Of a DNA stretch of 11,013 nt, positions 1 to 5,772 are shown piece by piece. The stretch is taken from contig JAFZNF010000022.1 of the NCBI GenBank assembly GCA_017553025.1, positions 1 to 11,013 of the forward strand, in the 5' to 3' direction. How positions within the stretch are numbered: position 1 is the first letter of the stretch; every line of letters begins with the position of its first letter. The notes beneath the pieces were generated by a model. It was given only the letters and a program-made list of their open reading frames with translations, made no database searches and was not told the origin of the DNA. Source of the DNA: Clostridia bacterium (GTDB taxonomy: Bacteria; Bacillota_A; Clostridia; UBA1381). Made by a program: the position numbers and the translations under genes.

Positions 1-979
1 CAAGTGCGTTCTTAGGCTCGGTCAATATTTTGATAAGCGCCTTTTTATCGAGCTTTTCAAGCTTTGCAACTATCGGAAGTCTGCCTATAAATTCAGGGAT
101 AAGTCCGAATTTTAAGAAATCCTGAGGAGTAACCTGTTTTAGAAGAGCAGAAATGTCCATCTCGTGCTTACTCTCAATCTCAGCGCCAAAACCGAGCGTC
201 TTTTTGCCGACGCGGTCTGCTATAATTTTTTCAAGTCCGTCAAATGCGCCTCCGCAGATAAAAAGTATATTTGTGGTATCGATTTGTATAAATTCCTGAT
301 GCGGGTGCTTTCTTCCGCCTGTAGGCGGAACAGATGCAACCGTTCCCTCCAAAACCTTCAAAAGCGTCTGCTGTACTCCCTCTCCGCTGACATCTCGGGT
401 TATGGAAACATTCTCGCCTTTTCTTGCTATTTTATCTATTTCATCAATGTAAATGATACCCTTTTCCGCTGCCTCGATATCATAATCCGCCGCCTGAATG
501 AGCTTTAGAAGTATGTTTTCCACATCTTCGCCTACATAACCTGCCTCAGTTAAGGTAGTTGCGTCCGAGATTGCAAAAGGTACATTCAAAATCCGCGCGA
601 GATTTTGAACTAAAAATGTCTTTCCCGAACCTGTAGGTCCTACCATTAAAATATTGCTCTTTTGCAGTTCGACATCTTCATCATCACTATGGGCGATGCG
701 CTTATAGTGGTTATATACGGCAACCGAAAGGATTTTTTTTGCATCCTCCTGACCTATAACATACTGGTCAAGTATCTCTTTAATTTCCTTTGGTTTAGGC
801 AGTTCCGCATCAGAGTCAAGCCTCTTTTCGTCATATTTGCCCGCCAAAACATACTCACATTGTTTAATACATTCATTGCAAATATATACGCCAGGACCTG
901 AAACAAGCGTTTCCACCTCCGATTCCCTTTTCCCACAGAAGGAACAGCGAATCTCTTTTTTTTCATCGGATTTTGCCAT
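1..979 (-). CDS. clpX: ATP-dependent Clp protease ATP-binding subunit ClpX (3' end outside window)
   Basis: ClpX is the hexameric AAA+ unfoldase that recognises tagged proteins and threads them into ClpP in the cytoplasm. The window holds 326 codons from the start; the C-terminal part, including sensor 2, lies beyond the left edge. Visible features are the N-terminal zinc-binding domain with Cys12/Cys15 and Cys34/Cys37, Walker A GPTGSGKT (114-121), the pore loop GYVGED (147-152), Walker B IIYIDE (175-180), the RKH substrate loop (223-225), an LGF tripeptide (262-264) where E. coli ClpX has the ClpP-docking IGF loop, and EFIGR with the arginine finger (about 300). The start ATG at 979 has an AAGGGGA site about 7 nt upstream. 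The clpP stop lies only 11 nt upstream, so the two are co-transcribed. No frameshift is seen in the 326 codons. Confidence 0.97.
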   Translation of the reverse strand, partial: MAKSDEKKEIRCSFCGKRESEVETLVSGPGVYICNECIKQCEYVLAGKYDEKRLDSDAELPKPKEIKEILDQYVIGQEDAKKILSVAVYNHYKRIAHSDDEDVELQKSNILMVGPTGSGKTFLVQNLARILNVPFAISDATTLTEAGYVGEDVENILLKLIQAADYDIEAAEKGIIYIDEIDKIARKGENVSITRDVSGEGVQQTLLKVLEGTVASVPPTGGRKHPHQEFIQIDTTNILFICGGAFDGLEKIIADRVGKKTLGFGAEIESKHEMDISALLKQVTPQDFLKFGLIPEFIGRLPIVAKLEKLDKKALIKILTEPKNAL

Positions 980-990
980 CTTTTATCCCC

Positions 991-1584
991 TTACTTTTGA
1001 TTACGGCTTTCGATTACTTCGTCTATAAGTCCGTATGCCTTTGCAGCGTCTGCCGACATAAAATTATCGCGTTCGGTGTCCGCCATAATAACGTCAAGCG
1101 GCTGACCTGTACGCTCTGCAAGTATCTCATTAAGATGCTTTTTTATGCCTATAATATGTTCTGCGTGGATTTGTATATCTGTTGCCTGACCCTGAAGTCC
1201 GCCGAGGAGCGGCTGATGAATCATAATTTCGCTGTTTGGAAGAGCAAAGCGCTTGCCCTTCTTCCCTGCGCAAAGCAAAAATGCGCCCATACTTGCCGCC
1301 ATACCTACACAAATGGTAGATACATCGCACTTTATATACTGCATTGTGTCATAAATTGCCATACCTGCCGAAATCGAACCGCCGGGACTGTTGATATAAA
1401 GCTGAATATCCTTATCGGGGTCTTTTGCCTCTAAAAAGAGCATCTGTGCGACAATAAGACTTGCCGACGCGTCTGTTACCTCTTCACCCAGAAAAATTAT
1501 CCTATCCTCCAAAAGCCTTGAAAATATATCGTAGCTTCTTTCTCCTCTGCCTGTTTGTTCAATTACCATTGGTACCAAGCTCAT
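991..1584 (-). CDS. clpP: ATP-dependent Clp protease proteolytic subunit ClpP
   Basis: ClpP is the serine peptidase that forms the tetradecameric chamber fed by ClpX, and in many Firmicutes also by ClpC. The protein is 197 aa, the usual family length, and starts at the conserved LVPMVIEQT segment with almost no propeptide. The catalytic triad is visible: Ser98 in GMAASMGA, His123 in MIHQP and Asp173 in DTERD. The YINSPGGS loop (63-70) is intact. ATG 1584 is preceded by a GGAAAGGAA ribosome binding site. The gene sits 35 nt downstream of tig and 11 nt upstream of clpX, with no terminator in either gap, so it is read from the tig promoter or from an unrecognised internal one. Confidence 0.97.
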   Translation of the reverse strand: MSLVPMVIEQTGRGERSYDIFSRLLEDRIIFLGEEVTDASASLIVAQMLFLEAKDPDKDIQLYINSPGGSISAGMAIYDTMQYIKCDVSTICVGMAASMGAFLLCAGKKGKRFALPNSEIMIHQPLLGGLQGQATDIQIHAEHIIGIKKHLNEILAERTGQPLDVIMADTERDNFMSADAAKAYGLIDEVIESRNQK

Positions 1585-1619
1585 ATAATCATTCCTTTCC
1601 GTCTGTCAAGGTTTTAAAA

Positions 1620-2948
1620 TCAGTCCTCTTTTTTTGCTGTTTCAGTCTTTTTTGCTCTAGGCTTTGAAATTTTAGCCTTATTCACAAGCATATCTATAAC
1701 CTTATTCATAGAAATTTCTTCTTTAAGATTTTCGATATCCTTTTCCTGCATAAGCTCTTTTAACTTATCAGGCTCCATATTATACTGTTTTGCCATTTCA
1801 CAGATTTTGTCGTTGACTTCTTCATCTGTTACATCGATATTTTCTTTCTTGGCAATAGCCTCCAGAACAAGAGTTGTTTTAATCTGTTTTTCTGCCTGAG
1901 GCTTAAAGCTCTCCTTCATCTGCTCTAAAGTTGAGCCTGTATATTTCATATACTGGTTGATATCAAGTCCCTGATACTGAAGTCTTTGCGCAAAATCTTC
2001 TGCCATTCTCTCGCACTGGTCAGCTATCATAGCCTCTGGGATTTCAATCTTTGCGTTCTCCGCCGCCTTATCAACGACTGCATTTTCAGTTTCGGTCTTT
2101 ACCTTATCTGCCGCAGCCTTTTCAAGTCTTTCCTTTATGCTGTTTTTATACTCTTCCAAAGTATCGAATTCGCTTACTTCAGACGCAAAATCGTCATTGA
2201 TTTCGGGAAGTTCCTTTACCTTATTTTCGTGAATTTTTACCTTAAAGAGCGCGTCTTTACCTGCTAAGTCTGCAGCGTGGTATTCTTCTGGAAAAGTTAC
2301 GTTTACATCAACTTCATCGCCCGCTTTTTTACCGATAAGCTGGTCTTCAAAGCCCGGAATAAACGTATTTGAGCCGATTTCAAGGTCATAGTTTTCGCCT
2401 TTTCCGCCCTCAAATTCTACGCCGTCAACGCTTCCCAAGAAGTCTATTGTTACTATGCTTCCCTTTTTAATCTTTTTCCCGTCTGCGGGAACTAAGCGGG
2501 CATTCTTCTCCTGTGTCGCCTTTATTTCCTTTTCAACGTCGCTTTCCGATACATTGTGTTCAATTTTCGGGAGCTTTATACCTATGTATTCGCCAAGCTC
2601 AACCTCAGGCTTTGTTGTAACAAGTGCTGTGAATACAACAGGCTCGCCCTTTTTAATTTCCTCTACGTCAAATTCAGGACGTGCCGCAGGCTCTATCCCT
2701 GACTCAGAAAGTGCTTTCTCATATGCATCGGGAAGCACGCTGTTTACCGCGTCATCATAAAATACCGCCTCTGTGTAATACTTTTCTATAACGCTCTTTG
2801 GCACCTTTCCCTTTCTGAACCCGGGAACGCTGTATTTCTTAGCGTTTTTTGCATACGCTCTATTTACCGCCTTTGCAAATTCCTCGCTCGAAACCTCAAA
2901 TGTAAGTTTTACAAGATTTTTTTCTACCTGTTCTGATTTAACAGCCAT
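1620..2948 (-). CDS. tig: Trigger factor (ribosome-associated chaperone)
   Basis: Trigger factor binds the ribosomal exit tunnel and shields nascent chains. The 442 aa product matches the family length of about 430 and shows the three-part layout. The N-terminal ribosome-binding domain carries the signature GFRKGKVP (43-50). An FKBP-like peptidyl-prolyl isomerase domain spans about 160-245, with VTIDFLG (166-172) and FIPGFEDQLIGKKAGD (196-211). A long helical, charged C-terminal chaperone arm follows, ending in a lysine-rich tail. ATG 2948 is preceded by AGGAGG (2964-2959) about 10 nt upstream. It is the first gene of the tig-clpP-clpX unit, an order common in Firmicutes that joins folding and degradation of new proteins. 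Confidence 0.97.
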   Translation of the reverse strand: MAVKSEQVEKNLVKLTFEVSSEEFAKAVNRAYAKNAKKYSVPGFRKGKVPKSVIEKYYTEAVFYDDAVNSVLPDAYEKALSESGIEPAARPEFDVEEIKKGEPVVFTALVTTKPEVELGEYIGIKLPKIEHNVSESDVEKEIKATQEKNARLVPADGKKIKKGSIVTIDFLGSVDGVEFEGGKGENYDLEIGSNTFIPGFEDQLIGKKAGDEVDVNVTFPEEYHAADLAGKDALFKVKIHENKVKELPEINDDFASEVSEFDTLEEYKNSIKERLEKAAADKVKTETENAVVDKAAENAKIEIPEAMIADQCERMAEDFAQRLQYQGLDINQYMKYTGSTLEQMKESFKPQAEKQIKTTLVLEAIAKKENIDVTDEEVNDKICEMAKQYNMEPDKLKELMQEKDIENLKEEISMNKVIDMLVNKAKISKPRAKKTETAKKED

Positions 2949-3005
2949 TGCTTTAAATCCTCCTCATCTACTTGTGTGCATAAAAATGCATTTTATATCC
3001 AAATT

Positions 3006-3033
3006 ATTATATCACAAAAATACAAAAATTCAA
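3006..3033 (-). promoter_or_regulatory. Sigma-A type promoter of tig-clpP-clpX
   Basis: Read on the minus strand, a -35 TTGAAT (3033-3028) and a perfect -10 TATAAT (3011-3006) are separated by 16 nt. Transcription should start near 2999, giving a leader of about 50 nt before the tig ATG. The leader holds a small TGCAT-TTTT-ATGCA hairpin (2990-2977). No CIRCE inverted repeat or CtsR-type heptad repeat is visible, so heat-shock control of this kind is not supported. Confidence 0.8.
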
Positions 3034-3074
3034 GCTAATTTAAGTTTTTTATTAAAAAGCAACAAAACACCGCC

Positions 3075-3770
3075 TCAATCTGCGATTTTTACAGGCATAA
3101 ATTCACGATAATCCGCTGAAACAAGCGTATATTCTATACCGTTTTCCTCACCCTCAAAGGTGTTTTTTACTCCTGACAGGTGAATATGCCCGAAAACCGA
3201 CTGTTTAACATTATATTTTGATAAAAGCTTAGTCATCTCATTTTCCTTGAAATCACGCATAACAGTAGGAAAATGAGTAAATGCTAAGATTTTTTCGGGG
3301 TGAAGAGCCGATTTTAGCGAAAGTTCCATACGTATAAGTTCTATCGAAAAGATTTTCTTGTCCTCTTCCCCTGACTTTAGCTGAGGAATTGTCCAGCCTC
3401 TGCTTCCGCATATCGACATATCCTTATACTCAAAGGAGTTGTTTTGCAGAAAATCTATATTTAAAAATCCGTTTTCCCGTAAAAAAATCTGCATTTTGTT
3501 TACGGTACTCCACCAATAATCGTGATTACCCTTTAACATAATTTTTTTCCCTGGAAGTCTTGACAAAAACTCAAAATCCTTTTTGCTTTCTTCAAGATAT
3601 GTCGCCCACGAAAAATCACCCGCCAAAACTACGGTATCTTCATATGACACCGTTTTCTTCCAGTTTTCTTCAAGTCTGTTTACATAATTTTCCCAATTTT
3701 TGCCGAAAATATCCATCGGCTTATCAATGCCGAGCGGAAGATGAAGGTCAGCAATAGCGTAAAGCGACAT
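3075..3770 (-). CDS. Metallophosphoesterase, predicted phosphohydrolase (COG1768-like)
   Basis: This is a calcineurin-like metallophosphoesterase of 231 aa; its natural substrate is not known to me. The two-metal site is complete: Asp8 and His10 in ADLHL, Asp52 in GDFSW, Asn82/His83 in GNHDYWW, His166 in THFP and His195/His197 in GHIH. The early segment KPMDIFG and the GNHDYWW block resemble the clostridial family of predicted phosphohydrolases usually placed in COG1768. There is no signal peptide or membrane segment, so it should be cytoplasmic. I chose ATG 3770 because it has a strong site 6 nt upstream and begins just before the first metal motif; an in-frame TTG at 3797 would add nine residues without a good site. 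It lies between the symporter terminator and the tig promoter and shows no clear functional link to either. Confidence 0.88.
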   Translation of the reverse strand: MSLYAIADLHLPLGIDKPMDIFGKNWENYVNRLEENWKKTVSYEDTVVLAGDFSWATYLEESKKDFEFLSRLPGKKIMLKGNHDYWWSTVNKMQIFLRENGFLNIDFLQNNSFEYKDMSICGSRGWTIPQLKSGEEDKKIFSIELIRMELSLKSALHPEKILAFTHFPTVMRDFKENEMTKLLSKYNVKQSVFGHIHLSGVKNTFEGEENGIEYTLVSADYREFMPVKIAD

Positions 3771-3776
3771 AGATGT

Positions 3777-3786
3777 CTCCCTTTCC
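3777..3786 (-). promoter_or_regulatory. Ribosome binding site deciding the metallophosphoesterase start
   Basis: On the minus strand GGAAAGGGAG ends 6 nt before ATG 3770. This favours that ATG over the in-frame TTG at 3797, which would place this site inside the coding region. Confidence 0.75.
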
Positions 3787-3799
3787 TTATAATCCAAAC

Positions 3800-3826
3800 A
3801 AAAGGGTGGTTAATCTCCACCCTTTT
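3800..3826 (-). terminator. Intrinsic terminator after the putP-like symporter
   Basis: A 10-bp perfect stem AAAAGGGTGG/CCACCCTTTT (3826-3817 with 3809-3800) surrounds a 7-nt loop and continues into TTTTGTTT on the minus strand. It lies 18 nt past the symporter stop codon. The opposite strand also has a T-rich tail (TTTTATTTGTT), but no plus-strand gene enters here. Confidence 0.8.
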
Positions 3827-3844
3827 ATTTGTTAAAGGTAATAT

Positions 3845-5374
3845 TTATTTGCCTACTGTTTCAATTTCATTTACTATTTCCAAAGAAGGCTTTTTATCAA
3901 TCAGGCTCACAATAACTATGAATACTGATGCAATAATAAATGCGGGCAAGAGTTCATATATAGCGAACACTCCGCCGATTTTTGCAATAACAAACTTCCA
4001 TATAAATACCATTGCTCCGCCCGAAATCATACCAGCCAGCGCGCCCCACTTTGTTGTTCTTTTCCAGAATAGTGAAAATAACATTACAGGCCCGAAAGCA
4101 GCGCCAAAACCAGCCCACGCAAAGGATACTACACGGAATACCGAGCTATTCGGGTTATTTGCCAAAAATACCGCAATGACTGCAATCAGTATTACAGACG
4201 CACGGGCAACAAGCATTGCTGTCTTTTGTGAAATCTGCACTTTAAAAGTGTTCATAATCAGGTCGCGCGTTACAGAAGAAGACGCCGCAATAAGCTGCGA
4301 ATCTGCCGTTGACATAGTTGATGCTAAAATTCCTGCCAAGAATATACCGCCGACTAAAGCAGGGATATATCCAACCGTCGCAAGAAAAGATGCAATATCT
4401 ACGAAAATAGTTTCTGCACTTGATGCGCTGTCATAATTCGGCACTATGCCCGCTTTCATAAGGCTGTAGCCTACAACGCCTATTAAAACAGCGATTGCCA
4501 TTGAGATAACCACCCAAATACTTGCAATACGTCGTGATGTTTTTAGCTTTTTCGCATCGTCTATTGCCATAAATCTTAAAAGGACGTGCGGCATACCGAA
4601 ATATCCCAATCCCCACGCAAGGGTCGTTGCAATAGGAAATCCGCCGTAGCTGCCTGTTGTGTTTTTTGCGACATCAAATCCTTTTGTAATGTCAAGATAA
4701 CCGTCAAGTCCCCTAAGATTTGCAAAAACATTACCAAATCCGCCTATCATACCTTCTCCTATTCCTAAGGCGGTAAACAGTGCAAAAGTCATTACAATAC
4801 TCTGTATAAGGTCGGTAGTGGACGCCGCCAAAAATCCGCCCAAAGTGCAGTAAATAACAATTACAATGGCACTAATCAGCATAGCCGCAGAATAATCCAT
4901 ATTGAATATATTTGAGAAAAGTTTTCCGCAGGCCGAAAATCCTGATGCCGTGTATGGGATAAAGAATACTATTATTACAACAGCTGCAATTGCTGAGAGG
5001 ATATTCTTATCATCTTTAAATCTTTTCGAAAAGAACTCAGGAAGTGTCACAGCACCGACTTTCTCGGTATAATTTCTAAGTCTTTTTGCAACAAACAGCC
5101 AGTTTAAGTATGTACCTACAGCAAGACCTATCGCCGTCCAGGTTGCCTCAGCAAGACCCGTCATAAGCGCTACTCCTGGTAAGCCCATCAAAAGCCACGC
5201 GCTCATATCAGAGGCTTCCGCACTCATAGCCGTAACTATAGGTCCTAACTTTCTTCCGCCTAAATAAAAATCGTCTGTTGTCTTGTTTTTCTTTGAACAT
5301 CTTATTCCTACATATATCATCATTGCCGTATACAAAAGTATGGCAACAACCATAACCCACATTGTAGACATCAT
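3845..5374 (-). CDS. putP: Sodium:solute symporter, PutP type (probable Na+/proline symporter)
   Basis: This is a membrane transporter of the SSS family that uses the sodium gradient to import a solute, most likely proline. The 509 aa protein is hydrophobic throughout, with about 13 predicted membrane helices, as in E. coli PutP (502 aa). SAEASDMSAWLLMGLPG (51-67) matches the PutP sodium-site region; Asp56 and Ser58 correspond to PutP Asp55 and Ser57. GYFGMPHVLLRFMAI (257-271) and STMSTADSQL (352-361) are further PutP-type blocks. ATG 5374 has AAAGGGGGAA 6 nt upstream; the next codon is also ATG. The gene is monocistronic, with its own promoter and terminator. The family is certain, but the substrate is inferred from similarity; another amino acid or organic solute cannot be excluded. 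Confidence 0.9.
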   Translation of the reverse strand: MMSTMWVMVVAILLYTAMMIYVGIRCSKKNKTTDDFYLGGRKLGPIVTAMSAEASDMSAWLLMGLPGVALMTGLAEATWTAIGLAVGTYLNWLFVAKRLRNYTEKVGAVTLPEFFSKRFKDDKNILSAIAAVVIIVFFIPYTASGFSACGKLFSNIFNMDYSAAMLISAIVIVIYCTLGGFLAASTTDLIQSIVMTFALFTALGIGEGMIGGFGNVFANLRGLDGYLDITKGFDVAKNTTGSYGGFPIATTLAWGLGYFGMPHVLLRFMAIDDAKKLKTSRRIASIWVVISMAIAVLIGVVGYSLMKAGIVPNYDSASSAETIFVDIASFLATVGYIPALVGGIFLAGILASTMSTADSQLIAASSSVTRDLIMNTFKVQISQKTAMLVARASVILIAVIAVFLANNPNSSVFRVVSFAWAGFGAAFGPVMLFSLFWKRTTKWGALAGMISGGAMVFIWKFVIAKIGGVFAIYELLPAFIIASVFIVIVSLIDKKPSLEIVNEIETVGK

Positions 5375-5405
5375 AAAATATTCCCCCTTTCATAATACCG
5401 TGCAT

Positions 5406-5434
5406 ATTTTAACATATTTTTTTCAGTATTGCAA
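5406..5434 (-). promoter_or_regulatory. Sigma-A type promoter of the putP-like gene
   Basis: On the minus strand a -35 TTGCAA (5434-5429), a 17-nt spacer and a -10 TAAAAT (5411-5406) point to the symporter. The predicted start near 5399 gives a short leader of about 25 nt. Confidence 0.7.
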
Positions 5435-5458
5435 CACAAATGGAAGAAAAACACAAAT
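5433..5458. repeat. Direct repeat AACACAAAT between the divergent promoters
   Basis: AACACAAAT occurs exactly at 5433-5441 and 5450-5458, 17 bp apart start to start. The first copy overlaps the -35 of the leftward promoter and the second lies 15 bp before the -35 of the rightward one. Position suggests a possible operator, but in A-rich DNA two 9-mers may match by chance. Confidence 0.35.
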
Positions 5459-5473
5459 TTTGCGATATTTTTC

Positions 5474-5502
5474 TTGACTTTTTGCGGATAAAGGTATATA
5501 AT
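5474..5502 (+). promoter_or_regulatory. Sigma-A type promoter of the aromatic biosynthesis operon
   Basis: TTGACT (5474-5479) and a perfect TATAAT (5497-5502) are separated by the optimal 17 nt. It is one of the best promoter matches in the window. Transcription should start near 5509, giving a leader of about 265 nt before pheA. No other strong plus-strand promoter is seen upstream of the operon. Confidence 0.85.
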
Positions 5503-5516
5503 CATACATATTTTAT

Positions 5517-5603
5517 GAAACGGAGCAGGCTTATGAAGGTTTTGGCTGACAACAAAATAGCAGTCCGCGGACATTTAAATGCATCCGTTTCCGTTTTGGT
5601 GTC
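5517..5603 (+). ncRNA. Candidate pseudoknotted leader RNA element
   Basis: GAAACGGA (5517-5524) is perfectly complementary to TCCGTTTC (5584-5591). GACAACAAAA (5548-5557) pairs with TTTTGGTGTC (5594-5603) at 9 of 10 positions. The order a-b-a'-b', with only 2 nt between a' and b', is that of an H-type pseudoknot; the two stems could also be alternatives. The first stem would cover the GGA of the leader-ORF ribosome binding site at 5522-5525. The element ends 13 nt before the first terminator stem, the layout of an aptamer followed by an expression platform. No energy calculation or alignment supports it yet. Confidence 0.3.
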
Positions 5604-5691
5604 TTTTTTTGACTCTGCAATACGATTTTTTTCGTATTGCTTTTTTTATTATTTTTGGAGCTATATCTTTTCACCCGTAAAGGACGCCTGA
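5533..5691 (+). CDS. Putative aromatic-rich leader peptide
   Basis: A 52-codon ORF begins 24 nt past the predicted transcription start; GGAG (5522-5525) lies 7 nt before its ATG. From residue 25 to 46, 13 of 22 residues are aromatic: Phe pairs at 25-26, 32-33 and 37-38, Tyr35, Tyr39-40, Phe41, Trp42, Tyr44 and Phe46. An operon for Phe/Tyr/Trp precursors behind such a peptide suggests ribosome-mediated attenuation. The caution is that the segment overlaps the first terminator and its U-rich tract, where UUU and UAU codons arise from composition alone; only about the last five aromatic codons lie clear of it. An upstream in-frame ATG at 5515 is less likely, being about 6 nt from the transcript end. 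The peptide has no recognised homologue that I know of. Confidence 0.45.
   Translation: MKVLADNKIAVRGHLNASVSVLVSFFDSAIRFFSYCFFYYFWSYIFSPVKDA
5617..5650 (+). terminator. Intrinsic terminator 1 in the aro leader
   Basis: GCAATACGA (5617-5625) pairs perfectly with TCGTATTGC (5632-5640) across a 6-nt T loop. Seven T residues (5641-5647) and a further T-rich run follow. It lies within the leader ORF and about 110 nt after the predicted transcription start, so unregulated transcripts would end as an RNA of about 140 nt. Confidence 0.85.
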
Positions 5692-5720
5692 TTACTGCGA
5701 TAATGCATTTTGCAGAGCTT

Positions 5721-5754
5721 AGCGGTTTCCTTTGCGGAAACCGCTTTTTATTTT
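5721..5754 (+). terminator. Intrinsic terminator-like hairpin 2 in the aro leader
   Basis: AGCGGTTTCC (5721-5730) pairs perfectly with GGAAACCGCT (5736-5745) around a 5-nt loop and is followed by TTTTATTTT. It ends 6 nt before the pheA ribosome binding site (GGAG at 5761-5764), so it can act on transcription and perhaps on access to that site. It is GC-richer than terminator 1 but has a shorter pure T run. Confidence 0.75.
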
Positions 5755-5757
5755 AAA

Positions 5758-5764
5758 AAAGGAG
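5758..5764 (+). promoter_or_regulatory. Ribosome binding site deciding the pheA start
   Basis: AAAGGAG ends 8 nt before ATG 5773. This rules out the longer open frame that runs back through terminator 2 to a TTG near 5710. Confidence 0.85.
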
Positions 5765-5772
5765 AAATATTT

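Larger units (their letters stand above)
5509..5772 (+). promoter_or_regulatory. Long 5' leader of the aro operon, probable attenuator
   Basis: About 265 nt of leader separate the promoter from pheA. In order it holds a 5' structured segment with two interleaved complementary pairs (5517-5603), a short ORF with its own ribosome binding site (5533-5691), a strong terminator (5617-5650), a spacer, and a second terminator-like hairpin (5721-5754) ending just before the pheA ribosome binding site. Two terminators between a strong promoter and its gene are best explained by conditional readthrough. No T-box sequence (AGGGUGGNACCGCG) is present and I do not recognise a known riboswitch consensus. 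The signal and mechanism are inferred, not shown. Confidence 0.7.

Noticed and set aside
973..1434. 153-codon open frame on the plus strand
   Set aside because: It is antisense to clpP and its translation is a cysteine-rich mix with no family features.
3042..3060. Terminator after the metallophosphoesterase
   Set aside because: The only inverted repeat is A/T (TTTTT/AAAAA) with no GC stem, too weak to call.
2949..3074. CIRCE or CtsR heat-shock operator before tig
   Set aside because: Neither the TTAGCACTC/GAGTGCTAA inverted repeat nor GGTCAAA heptads are found; only the promoter and a small AT-rich hairpin are visible.
3771..3797. Longer metallophosphoesterase starting at TTG 3797
   Set aside because: The strong ribosome binding site lies at 3777-3786, inside this extension, and points to ATG 3770.
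5703..5756. 17-codon ORF from ATG 5703 through hairpin 2
   Set aside because: There is no ribosome binding site before it, and its codons simply follow the hairpin and T tract.
5710..5772. N-terminal extension of pheA from a TTG near 5710
   Set aside because: It would translate hairpin 2 and its T tract and has no ribosome binding site. ATG 5773 has AAAGGAG 8 nt upstream and begins at the mutase domain.
5509..5772. T-box riboswitch in front of the aro operon
   Set aside because: No AGGGUGGNACCGCG T-box sequence or similar is present in the leader.
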